Positions 10,067 to 17,708 of a DNA stretch of 64,000 nucleotides are shown here, piece by piece. Source of the stretch: Maritimibacter alkaliphilus (GTDB lineage: Bacteria; Pseudomonadota; Alphaproteobacteria; Rhodobacterales; Rhodobacteraceae); NCBI RefSeq assembly GCF_019801605.1, contig NZ_JAHVIT010000008.1, positions 35,713 through 99,712 of the forward strand. The letters are read 5' to 3'. Every line of letters begins with the position of its first letter. Position 1 is the first letter of the stretch. The notes beneath the pieces were generated by a model. It was not told the origin of the DNA, ran no database searches, and saw only the letters and a list, made by a program, of their open reading frames with translations. A program made the position numbers and the translations under genes.

Positions 10067-11239
10067 CTAGCGGGGCGGCAGGGCGCGGATCGCCTCTGGT
10101 CCGCCCACGCGGGCAAGGATGCGCGCGCCGAGGTCGGCGGGCGGTTCGTTCTTCGGCCCGTGCACGAGGTAGCGGTTCCAGAGCCAGCCGATCACCTGCC
10201 GACGGAGCCGCGGGTCGGGCCGCCAGTCGCGGGTCACCGCCAGCGCCCGGTCCAGCGCCTCCGGGTCCGGCGCATGCTGCACCAGCCCCTCAATGTTGTA
10301 GCAGGCCCGGCCCAGCGTGATCACCGGCTTGTCCAGCAGCAGCGCCTCGATCCCCACGGTGGAGTTCAGCGTGATCACCGCCCGCGCCTGCCCGATCATC
10401 TCGGAGGTGACATTGCCATTGGCAAAGATCACCCGCGGATGGTCGGGCCGCGTGCCCTTGACCGAGCGCTTGTAGCTCGGATGTTCCTTGATCACGAAGA
10501 CCTCGTCCGGGTTCCGCTCCGCCGCCGCGAGGATCGCGTCGAGAAACTGCTGCATGTCGCGGATCCACGGCGAATGCAGCGTGACCTGCATGTCCGAGGG
10601 CACCTGGAACGGCACGAAGACGAAACCGGGCTCCAGCGGCACCTCTTCCATCCCGGTCTTCTTGGCGGCGCGGTTGTTCACCGCCTGCGGCAGGCCTTCG
10701 GCGGCGAAATCCTCCTCCGTGTCGAGGTAGAAGCCCGGATCGCGCGGCATGGAATTGCCGCCGTTCAGTCCCACGGGGTCGAATTGCATGGTGCGCGGGA
10801 AGAAGCCGTTCTCGATGAAGACCCGCCGCATCCCCAGCCGGCCCGAGACGTCTTTCAGCACCGACTCCGGATAGTTCGACCCGTTGTAGATGATCGCCAG
10901 ATCGTCGCGGCCCGTCAGCTCAGCCTCCAGCGCGTCGCGCAGCAAGGCCGCCTCGAACCGCTTGATTGCACCGTAGACGCCCTTCACCACCGGGTTCCCG
11001 TAGAGCCACGGCAGGCGCATCGCCTTGCGGGTCAGGTTGCCCTCGACCAGCGGGGCGGCAGAGGGGCCGGTGGTCAGCGCGCGCAGCACCGCCCCCAGCA
11101 CGCCAGACAGCCCGCGCCTGCGGCGCAGCTTCTGCAACGCGGCCCCGGTCCCGGTGGCGAGGGTCACCACCTCGGGCGCCAGCACCGCGTCGAAGGCCGC
11201 GATCAGCTTCGTATCCAGTTTCACGAAACGCTCGGTCAT
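10067..11239 (-). CDS. capsule-polysaccharide-synthesis-type protein
   Basis: A 390-residue protein resembling the Capsule_synth family (KpsC/KpsS-like). Conserved-looking blocks include YNGSNYPESVLKD, RRVFIENGFFP, VFVPFQVPSDMQVTLHSPW, VIKEHPSYKRSV and the late TLNSTVGIEALLLDKPVITLG, which corresponds to the sugar-nucleotide-binding region of this GT-B-like fold. Its likely role is Kdo or related transfer in surface-glycan assembly. The ATG overlaps the upstream gene's stop by four bases. The gene is the last of a three-gene reverse-strand unit. Confidence 0.78.
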   Translation of the reverse strand: MTERFVKLDTKLIAAFDAVLAPEVVTLATGTGAALQKLRRRRGLSGVLGAVLRALTTGPSAAPLVEGNLTRKAMRLPWLYGNPVVKGVYGAIKRFEAALLRDALEAELTGRDDLAIIYNGSNYPESVLKDVSGRLGMRRVFIENGFFPRTMQFDPVGLNGGNSMPRDPGFYLDTEEDFAAEGLPQAVNNRAAKKTGMEEVPLEPGFVFVPFQVPSDMQVTLHSPWIRDMQQFLDAILAAAERNPDEVFVIKEHPSYKRSVKGTRPDHPRVIFANGNVTSEMIGQARAVITLNSTVGIEALLLDKPVITLGRACYNIEGLVQHAPDPEALDRALAVTRDWRPDPRLRRQVIGWLWNRYLVHGPKNEPPADLGARILARVGGPEAIRALPPR

Positions 11240-12114
11240 GCGGCCCCCTCGGTCAGCTCGGCCGGGGGATAGCCGATATCGAGCAGCGCGGAAACCGGCG
11301 AGGCACAGGTCAGGCGGATGCCCCGCCCCGAGGCCACATCGCGGGCAAGGGCGAAATGGGCGAGGATGCGGGCCTGCCCCTTCACGATGCCCGACCACGC
11401 CGCCTGCCCCTTCTCCTCGTAGAAGCGGGGCGCGTCGGCGTTCTTCAGGTCGATCCCCGCAAGGCAAATATCCGTCGCGCCCAGACCCATGGCGATCTGC
11501 AGCGCCGAAAAGGCCACGGTGCCGCATTTGACGACACCCCGGTCGGGCCGCAGGGAGAAGGCGGCGCCCTGCGTCGTCACCACCTCGGCGGAGCTTTCCA
11601 GCGCCCGGCGCGGCGCGTCGAAGGGCTTGCGCAGGTCATCGACCAGACCGATAGGCCGGTCGCGCAGAAGGCCCCGGTCGCGGCTGGCGATGGCGCGGAT
11701 CACGGAGGGGGAGAAGAAGCAGGGCAGGTCCTCGGGCAGGTCGCGGCGCAGCATCGACAGGTGGCGCCAGACGAAACGTTCGTCCTCCACCACCAGTGCC
11801 GCAGGCCGCGGCAGGCGCGGCAGCAGGCAGAGCGCGCCGTTCAGCATCAGCGTGGGCGCGTCGAAGGCCTCGATCCGCTGATCGGCCAGCGACGGGCCGG
11901 AGCCGAGGATCACGGCCCGGTCGAGCCCCGGCAGCACCTCGCCATGGGGCCGCAGGCGGTTGAGCCCATGGCCGCGCCAGAGGATCTCGCCCCCCGCATC
12001 CACGCGGGAGAGTCGCAACCCGGGCCAGGTTTCCTCGAAATGCGCGCCCCGCCCTCCGCGCAGAAGACGGAAGGCGGGGCGGAGGATCCGCCGTGACAGC
12101 GGACGGTCAGACAT
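11236..12114 (-). CDS. putative surface-glycan biosynthesis protein (DUF115/glycosyltransferase-like)
   Basis: A 292-residue protein with AVILGSGPSLADQRI near residue 67, the GSGPS signature of DUF115/Kdo-III-transferase-like proteins, and a second nucleotide-fold piece ATDICLAGIDLKN. It is coupled by a 4-base overlap to the capsule-type gene, supporting a joint role in cell-surface carbohydrate synthesis. The start lies only 6 bases behind the peroxiredoxin stop and has no clear ribosome site of its own. Exact activity is unknown. Confidence 0.7.
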   Translation of the reverse strand: MSDRPLSRRILRPAFRLLRGGRGAHFEETWPGLRLSRVDAGGEILWRGHGLNRLRPHGEVLPGLDRAVILGSGPSLADQRIEAFDAPTLMLNGALCLLPRLPRPAALVVEDERFVWRHLSMLRRDLPEDLPCFFSPSVIRAIASRDRGLLRDRPIGLVDDLRKPFDAPRRALESSAEVVTTQGAAFSLRPDRGVVKCGTVAFSALQIAMGLGATDICLAGIDLKNADAPRFYEEKGQAAWSGIVKGQARILAHFALARDVASGRGIRLTCASPVSALLDIGYPPAELTEGAA

Positions 12115-12120
12115 GGGCGA

Positions 12121-12774
12121 TCAGGCCGGGTTCTTGGCGAAGCGCAGGTAGGGCAGCTTCTTGTCCAGCGTGCCGAATTTCTCTTCGGCGGCGGCATCGT
12201 CCAGCGACAGGGCGACGATCACGTCTTCGCCGGTCTGCCAGTTGGCGGGCGTCGCCAGCGGCTGCTGGTAGGTGCGCTGCAGACCGTCGAGGGCGCGCAG
12301 CACCTCGGCGAAGTTGCGGCCCACGGACATCGGGTAGACCATCGACAGCTGCAGTTTCTTGTCCGGCGAGATGATGAAGACCGCGCGCACCGTGGCGCTG
12401 TCCGCGGGGGTGCGGCCATCGGGCAGGTAGGCGTCGGCGGGCAGCATGTCGAAGGCCTTGGAGACCTCCAGTCCCTTGTCCGCGATGATCGGGAAGCCGG
12501 CAGGCGCCTTGGCGAAGCTCTCGATGTCGCCCTTCCACTGCTTGTGCTCATCCACGCCGTCGACCGACAGGCCGATCACCTTGGTGCCGCGCTTGGCCCA
12601 TTCGTCGGCCAGTTGCGAGACGGCGCCGAACTCGGTCGTGCAGACCGGGGTGAAATCCTTCGGGTGGGAGAAGAGGATCGCCCAGCTGTCACCGATCCAG
12701 TCATGGAAGGTGATGGTGCCCTGATCGGTTTCGGCGGTGAAGTTCGGGACGGTGTCGTTGATACGCAGAGCCAT
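12121..12774 (-). CDS. 1-Cys peroxiredoxin (Prx6 type)
   Basis: A 217-residue peroxiredoxin beginning MALRINDTVPNFTAETDQG. The peroxidatic cysteine is Cys45 in HPKDFTPVCTTE. There is no VCP-type resolving cysteine, and the long C-terminal domain (MVYPMSVGRNFAEVLR, PANWQTGEDVIV) is that of the 1-Cys Prx6 group. It reduces hydrogen peroxide and organic hydroperoxides in the cytoplasm. The start follows AGGAGGAATTC. It is the promoter-proximal gene of the unit leading into the two glycan genes, an unexpected partnership. Confidence 0.95.
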   Translation of the reverse strand: MALRINDTVPNFTAETDQGTITFHDWIGDSWAILFSHPKDFTPVCTTEFGAVSQLADEWAKRGTKVIGLSVDGVDEHKQWKGDIESFAKAPAGFPIIADKGLEVSKAFDMLPADAYLPDGRTPADSATVRAVFIISPDKKLQLSMVYPMSVGRNFAEVLRALDGLQRTYQQPLATPANWQTGEDVIVALSLDDAAAEEKFGTLDKKLPYLRFAKNPA

Positions 12775-13057
12775 GAATTCCTCCTGTGGTCTGGCGTGGC
12801 TGACTTCTACATAGACCCCGCCCGGGATCAATTACACCCCCCTGCGACACCCCTGCGCGCGGCATGGCCACACGGTGCCGCGAGCGTCCGGGGCGCGCCT
12901 GCCCGCTGGCCCCATACAAGCGGCATCCGTGGCCCGGGCTGCTCTCTTGCGCCAACGGGGGCGGAGTGACAGAGTGCCCGGCGACTCCAGCGGAACCGCC
13001 GACCGTCTGGCGGAATGCCCCCATTGCATCCGCGGAGAATCCTTGAAGGAGACGACT

Positions 13058-14497
13058 ATGATCGAGAAACGCCAGTTCTACATCAATGGTGCCTGGGTCG
13101 ACCCTGCCGAGCCGCGCGATCTCGAGGTGATCAACCCCTCGACCGAGGAACCCTGCGCCATCATTTCGATCGGCTCGGAAGCCGATGCCAATGACGCCGT
13201 GGCCGCCGCCAAGGCCGCCTTCCCGGCCTGGGCCGCCACCCCGCCCGAAGAGCGCATCGCGCTGGTCGAGAAGTTCCTCGAAATCTACAAGGAGCGTCAG
13301 GAGGAGATGGCGCAGGCGATCTCCATCGAGATGGGCGCCCCGATCGACCTGGCCCGCAAGTCCCAGTGGGGCGCGGGCTATAGCCACACCAAGAACTTCC
13401 TGACCGCGGCCAAGAACTTCAAGTTCATCCGTCCGCTGGGCGACCATGCCCCCAACGACCGCATCGCCTACGAGCCGATCGGCGTCTGCGCCCTGATCAC
13501 GCCGTGGAACTGGCCGATGAACCAGATCACGCTGAAGGTGATCGCGGCGGCCATCGCGGGCTGCACCATGGTGCTGAAACCCTCCGAGGAAAGCCCCCTC
13601 GACGCGCTGCTCTTCGCCGAGATGATGGATGCGGCAGGCTTCCCCAAGGGTGTCTTCAACCTCGTGAACGGCGACGGCGTGGGCGTGGGCTCGGTGCTCT
13701 CCAGCCACCCCGACGTCGACATGGTGTCCTTCACCGGCTCGACCCGCGCGGGCATCGCGATCTCCAAGGCGGCGGCCGACACGCTCAAGCGCGTGCACCT
13801 CGAACTCGGCGGCAAGGGCGCCAACGTGATCTTCGCCGACGCGGATGATGCGGCGGTCAAGCGCGGCGTGCTGCACATGATGAACAACTCGGGCCAGTCC
13901 TGTAACGCGCCGTCGCGGATGCTGGTGCAGAAGGGCGTCTACGACAAGGCCGTGGAAACCGCCGCGGAAGTGGCCGGCGCGATCAAGGTCGCGCCCGCCT
14001 CGGAAGAGGGCAACCACATCGGCCCGGTCGTGAACGCGACCCAGTACGAGAAGATCCAGGGCCTGATCCAGAAGGGCATCGACGAAGGCGCACGCCTTGT
14101 CGCCGGCGGCCCGGGCCGTCCCGAGGGGCTGAACCGCGGCTTCTTCGTGCGGCCCACGGTCTTTGCCGACGTGAACAACCAGATGACCATCGCCCGCGAA
14201 GAGATCTTCGGCCCCGTGCTGACGATCATCCCCTTCGAGACCGAGGAAGAGGCCGTCGAGATCGCGAACGACACGATCTATGGCCTGACCAACTACGTGC
14301 AGTCGGAAGATGGCGCGCTGCGCAACCGCATGGCGCGGGCCCTGCGCTCCGGAATGGTCGAGATGAACGGCCAGTCGCGCGGCGCCGGGGCGCCCTTCGG
14401 CGGCATGAAGGCCTCGGGCAACGGCCGCGAGGCCGGCGTCTGGGGGCTTGAGGACTTCATGGAAGTGAAGGCGATCTCCGGCTGGGCCGCCGAGTAA
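13058..14497 (+). CDS. NAD(P)-dependent aldehyde dehydrogenase
   Basis: A 479-residue aldehyde dehydrogenase. The general-base glutamate is Glu249 in HLELGGKGAN and the nucleophile is Cys282 in NSGQSCNAPSR; the cofactor segment TPWNWPMNQ and FTGSTRAG are intact. It oxidises an aldehyde to the acid; the substrate cannot be told. The start at 13058 follows GAAGGAGACGACT; the frame is open farther upstream but without a ribosome site. Monocistronic, with a textbook terminator behind it. Confidence 0.95.
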   Translation: MIEKRQFYINGAWVDPAEPRDLEVINPSTEEPCAIISIGSEADANDAVAAAKAAFPAWAATPPEERIALVEKFLEIYKERQEEMAQAISIEMGAPIDLARKSQWGAGYSHTKNFLTAAKNFKFIRPLGDHAPNDRIAYEPIGVCALITPWNWPMNQITLKVIAAAIAGCTMVLKPSEESPLDALLFAEMMDAAGFPKGVFNLVNGDGVGVGSVLSSHPDVDMVSFTGSTRAGIAISKAAADTLKRVHLELGGKGANVIFADADDAAVKRGVLHMMNNSGQSCNAPSRMLVQKGVYDKAVETAAEVAGAIKVAPASEEGNHIGPVVNATQYEKIQGLIQKGIDEGARLVAGGPGRPEGLNRGFFVRPTVFADVNNQMTIAREEIFGPVLTIIPFETEEEAVEIANDTIYGLTNYVQSEDGALRNRMARALRSGMVEMNGQSRGAGAPFGGMKASGNGREAGVWGLEDFMEVKAISGWAAE

Positions 14498-14544
14498 GCA
14501 CGGCCTCCCTGCCCGGCTGATTTGCCGAAGCTGCGATCACTTAG

Positions 14545-14577
14545 CGCGGGCGTCCCATGGGCGCCCGCGTTTTTTTT
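14545..14577 (+). terminator. Rho-independent terminator
   Basis: CGCGGGCG pairs with CGCCCGCG around TCCCATGGG and is followed by eight T residues. It ends the aldehyde dehydrogenase transcript. Confidence 0.92.
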
Positions 14578-14682
14578 GCCTGATGGCCTGCCGCACGCAA
14601 AAAAGTGTGATCCAAATCTTGCCAAAGACCGTTAGAAGGCTAACGCGGCAGTTCGAGAACCGCATTGGTAAGGGAAGACTTC

Positions 14683-15303
14683 ATGAAACGTCGGTTTGCT
14701 GTGCACAGCGGGCACGTGGCCTGGGCAGTCGTCGTGATCGCCGGGCTGTCGCTCGCGGGTTGGCCCATCGGCTCCACGCTGCTCACACGGGTCAACGCCG
14801 ATTTCGCCGCAATGGTTCCCAGCACGGCCATCGGTTTCCTGCTTCTGGGGGCGGCGCTTCTCCTGCGCCGCCGCGGTCTGCACCTGACAGAAACCTGCGC
14901 CAAGGTTCTTGGCGGGCTCGCCACCGTGAACCTGCTCGCCTATGCGTGGCTTGGCACCGCGGGGATCGACCCGTCGCTGCTGCCCCTCGCCCCCGGCGAC
15001 GGCGTGTCTCTCTGCACCATTACCTGTTTCCTGCTGACCGCCGTGGCCCTGCTCCTGCGGCAGAGCCCGGATGCGGGCCTGCATGAGGTCGCGGACTATG
15101 TCGGGCTCGTCGGCCTCTCCACGGCGCTCGCCGTGGTCGGCGGCCATGTGCTGCGCGCGGAATTCCTCTACGAGATTTCCTTCTTCGCCGGGATGTCCCT
15201 GCCCACCTCAATGCTGTTCTGCATGGGGTTTGCCGGGCTTCTCATGACGGACGAGGACCCGCGCGCCTTCGACGACGAGATCAGCGGTCCAAACGAGGCC
15301 TGA
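14683..15303 (+). CDS. integral membrane protein of unknown function
   Basis: A 206-residue protein with about six hydrophobic segments (VAWAVVVIAGLSLAGW, AIGFLLLGAALLL, VLGGLATVNLLAYAW, ITCFLLTAVALLL, VGLVGLSTALAVVGG, FCMGFAGLLM). The MVPSTAIGFLLLGAALLL segment resembles the membrane sensor part found at the N-terminus of some histidine kinases and cyclases, but here no output domain follows. The ATG at 14683 follows AGGGAAG. It could be a stand-alone sensor or regulator subunit; function not assigned. Confidence 0.72.
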   Translation: MKRRFAVHSGHVAWAVVVIAGLSLAGWPIGSTLLTRVNADFAAMVPSTAIGFLLLGAALLLRRRGLHLTETCAKVLGGLATVNLLAYAWLGTAGIDPSLLPLAPGDGVSLCTITCFLLTAVALLLRQSPDAGLHEVADYVGLVGLSTALAVVGGHVLRAEFLYEISFFAGMSLPTSMLFCMGFAGLLMTDEDPRAFDDEISGPNEA

Positions 15304-15366
15304 TCCCGCACGTCCCCGTCAGAGGGCCCGTCAGATAGCCTGTCAGAAGGCCGGGCACGCCTCCGG

Positions 15367-16050
15367 TCAGAACGGTGCCTTGGCCCGGAAGGTCACGCCC
15401 CGGCCCCCGTCGGGGTGGTTCAGGCGCAGCTCCTCCGAGTGCAGCATCAGCCGTTCATGATCCCGCGCGGCGCCCGTCGCATAGAAGGGATCACCGAGGA
15501 TCGGATGCCCCAGTGCCAGCATGTGCACCCGCAGCTGGTGGCTGCGCCCGGTGAGCGGGGTCAGCCGCACGCGGCTCTCCTCCTCGCTCTGACGCAACAC
15601 GCGCCAGTCGGTCTGGGCCGGCTTGCCGTTCTCGTGATCCACCATCTGCAACGGCCGGTTCGGCCAGTCCACGATCAGCGGCAGGTCCACCCGGCCGGTC
15701 TTGGGCTCCAGCTTGCCGGAGACGCGCGCGACGTAGGTCTTCTTGGTCTGGCGCTTTTCGAACTGCAGCCCGAGGTGGCGCTGCGCATGAGGCGTCAGCC
15801 CGAAGATCATCACGCCCGAGGTGTCGCGGTCGAGCCGGTGCACCAGCAGCGCGGTCGGAAAGACCGCCTGCACCCGGCTCAGCAGGCAATCGGCCAGATG
15901 CTCGCCGCGCCCCGGCACGGACAGCAGCCCGGTCGGCTTGTCCACCACGAGGATCTCGTGATCCTCGTGCAGGATCGAGAGGGGACCCTCGGGCGGGTCA
16001 TAGGGCGTCTGGATCGGCCCGGTGGCGGAGGTCTGGCTGCTGTCTGACAT
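15367..16050 (-). CDS. rluA: RluA-family pseudouridine synthase
   Basis: A 227-residue pseudouridine synthase. The catalytic aspartate is in LLVHRLDRDTSGVMIF, matching HRLDxxTSG of the RluA family; KPTGLLSVPGRG and the C-terminal TGRSHQLRVHMLALGHPILGDPF-type block, split here as GRSHQLRVHM and LGDPFY, complete the fold. There is no S4 domain, and the length fits E. coli RluA (23S rRNA/tRNA-Phe-type sites) rather than RluC/D. The start MSDSSQ was chosen to avoid an unconserved proline/glycine-rich extension upstream. Confidence 0.9.
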   Translation of the reverse strand: MSDSSQTSATGPIQTPYDPPEGPLSILHEDHEILVVDKPTGLLSVPGRGEHLADCLLSRVQAVFPTALLVHRLDRDTSGVMIFGLTPHAQRHLGLQFEKRQTKKTYVARVSGKLEPKTGRVDLPLIVDWPNRPLQMVDHENGKPAQTDWRVLRQSEEESRVRLTPLTGRSHQLRVHMLALGHPILGDPFYATGAARDHERLMLHSEELRLNHPDGGRGVTFRAKAPF

Positions 16051-16360
16051 GGCGCGGGTGATACCGCGCGGGCCAGCGCCTGTCCATCGGCCCCTGTCCA
16101 GCATGCCCCTGTCCATCTGCCCGAGTCGATCATGGTCGTGTCGATCATGCCCCGGCGGGACCACACGGAGCGCAGCAGGGCCACACGCCCTCGGGAGGCT
16201 CTCCGGTCACGCGCTCCGATCTGGCCCGCTCCAGCGGGGAAGCCGCTGGCCGACAGGTCTCCCGAGGGGCCTACCGTGTGGCCTCCCGAGGCGCCGTCAC
16301 CACTTGGTAAGGTTTTCGCCCTAGCCTCGCCCGGAGCCGCCCCTCGTGCAGGAGAGTGAT

Positions 16361-16699
16361 GTGGACTTCGTCAGCGACATGATCGGCGACCGGATGGTCG
16401 TCACCGTGCAAAGCGCGCGGATCGACGCCGCCGCCGCGCTTCAGTTCAAGGACGGGATGCGGATCGCGACCGAGGGGGCGTCTGCCCGCGTCCTGCTCGA
16501 CCTCTCGCAGGTGGATTTCATCGACAGTTCCGGCCTCGGGGCCATCGTCGGCGTCATGAAATACCTCGCCCCCGAACGGCAGCTCGACCTTGCGGGGCTG
16601 CGTCCGAACGTCGAGCGCGTGTTCCGCCTGACCCGGATGGACACGGTCTTTGTCATCCATGCCACGCGAGAGGAGGCGCTGAGGGATCATGCGCACTGA
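16361..16699 (+). CDS. STAS-domain anti-anti-sigma factor (RsbV/SpoIIAA-like)
   Basis: A roughly 112-residue STAS protein. VDFIDSSGLGAIVG carries the serine that is phosphorylated by the partner kinase in this family. In the unphosphorylated state such proteins sequester the anti-sigma kinase and free a sigma factor. GTG at 16361 is preferred because GGAG lies 6 bases before it; GTG at 16346 is in frame as an alternative. It overlaps the next gene by 11 bases, so the two are coupled. Confidence 0.88.
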   Translation: MDFVSDMIGDRMVVTVQSARIDAAAALQFKDGMRIATEGASARVLLDLSQVDFIDSSGLGAIVGVMKYLAPERQLDLAGLRPNVERVFRLTRMDTVFVIHATREEALRDHAH

Positions 16700-17177
16700 C
16701 ATGTCGGACAGGTCCCCAACCTCCGCCCCGCCGATGCCCCCGGACATCCGCCTGTCCTTTCCGGCCAGCCCCCTCGCCGTCCGCCGCGCCCTTGCCAGCG
16801 CGCTGGAGGGCTTGGCGCATCTCGACCTGACGGCGGATGAGCAGGGCGTCGTCGAGCTGGTCCTCGCCGAAGCTTTGAACAACGTCATCGAACACGCCTA
16901 TGGCTCGCAGCACCGCGGATGGGTGGAACTGGCCTGCCGCCACCTGTCGGACGGCCTGCATGTGGAGATCCGCGACGAGGGACGCCCCCTGCCGGATGGC
17001 CCGCTGCCGATCGCCCCCGACCGGGTGAACCCCGCCGCGCTGGAGACCCTGCCGGAAGGCGGCTTCGGTTGGTTCCTGATCCGGGACCTCGCCCGCGACG
17101 CGGCCTATCACCGGACGGATGAGGCCAATCACCTGACCTTCCGCATCGCCGTCGGCCTGCCGCTGCGGATGCACTGA
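16689..17177 (+). CDS. anti-sigma serine kinase (RsbW/HATPase-c-like)
   Basis: A 162-residue GHKL ATPase. N-box: LAEALNNVIEHAYG. G1 box: EIRDEGRPL. G2 box: LPEGGFGWFLIRDL. The size and lack of a dimerisation/phosphoacceptor domain match RsbW-type serine kinases. It would phosphorylate the upstream STAS protein and bind a sigma factor or other partner. No sigma factor or PP2C phosphatase gene is adjacent, so its output is elsewhere in the genome. Confidence 0.87.
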   Translation: MRTDMSDRSPTSAPPMPPDIRLSFPASPLAVRRALASALEGLAHLDLTADEQGVVELVLAEALNNVIEHAYGSQHRGWVELACRHLSDGLHVEIRDEGRPLPDGPLPIAPDRVNPAALETLPEGGFGWFLIRDLARDAAYHRTDEANHLTFRIAVGLPLRMH

Positions 17178-17445
17178 CTGGCACGCAGCTCTCCGCCGCA
17201 CCCTCTCGGACCGAATCGTCCTGACGCGGCGCGCACTCCGCGCCCCCGCCGCGTCCTGCAAACCCGGCGAACGATTCGCGCCCCGCACGGTGGCAGGCCC
17301 CCTCAATCGAGGGGGTATACAGGTGCCCCGCTGCGTCGTCCTCATACCCGATACCGCCTCACACCCGCCCGGCCGGCAAGGAAAGGCGCCCCGTTAGTCA
17401 CTGAATTTCTGACAGACTAACGCTATACGTGTGCACCTCCCGATC

Positions 17446-17460
17446 TCCCGCATCGCGGAA
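17446..17460. promoter_or_regulatory. orphan IclR-type operator
   Basis: TCCCGCATCGCGGAA matches the palindrome at 5064-5078 in 13 of 15 positions. It is in the gene-free stretch between the anti-sigma kinase and the FAD oxidase, 12 kb from the proposed regulator. Confidence 0.4.
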
Positions 17461-17638
17461 CACATAAATGCCCCATTCGGCCCCCAATACCGTCAGAAAC
17501 CCACAGCATAAATGATCCTGTAGCTGCATATAGCTTCCCTCGGCGCGGTGTATTCAAAGCCCCCACCCAGTGCACGGCGCCGAGGCACTACTCCCCCTGG
17601 AGGGAGCATCAAGCGCCCCGTCCGCGTATTCCGCAGGC

Positions 17639-17675
17639 GGGGTGTTCTCGTACCAGCGCGTCTCCAGAACACCCC
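17639..17675 (-). terminator. inverted repeat downstream of the FAD oxidase
   Basis: GGGGTGTTCT and AGAACACCCC form a perfect 10-base stem with a 17-base loop, about 35 bases past the stop of the reverse-strand oxidase. There is no T-tract. Confidence 0.35.
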
Positions 17676-17708
17676 GGGCGAAGGACTTTCACGTCGCGCT
17701 CCGCCGTC

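Larger units (their letters stand above)
17178..17708. other. 531-bp gap without a gene; contains palindromes
   Basis: The stretch holds no convincing coding frame. It contains an inverted repeat GTTAGTC (17393-17399) / GACTAAC (17415-17421), an IclR-type palindrome at 17446-17460, and another inverted repeat at 17639-17675. The part 17390-17545 is clearly less GC-rich than its surroundings, as promoters or small RNA genes often are, but no transcript can be assigned. Confidence 0.5.
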
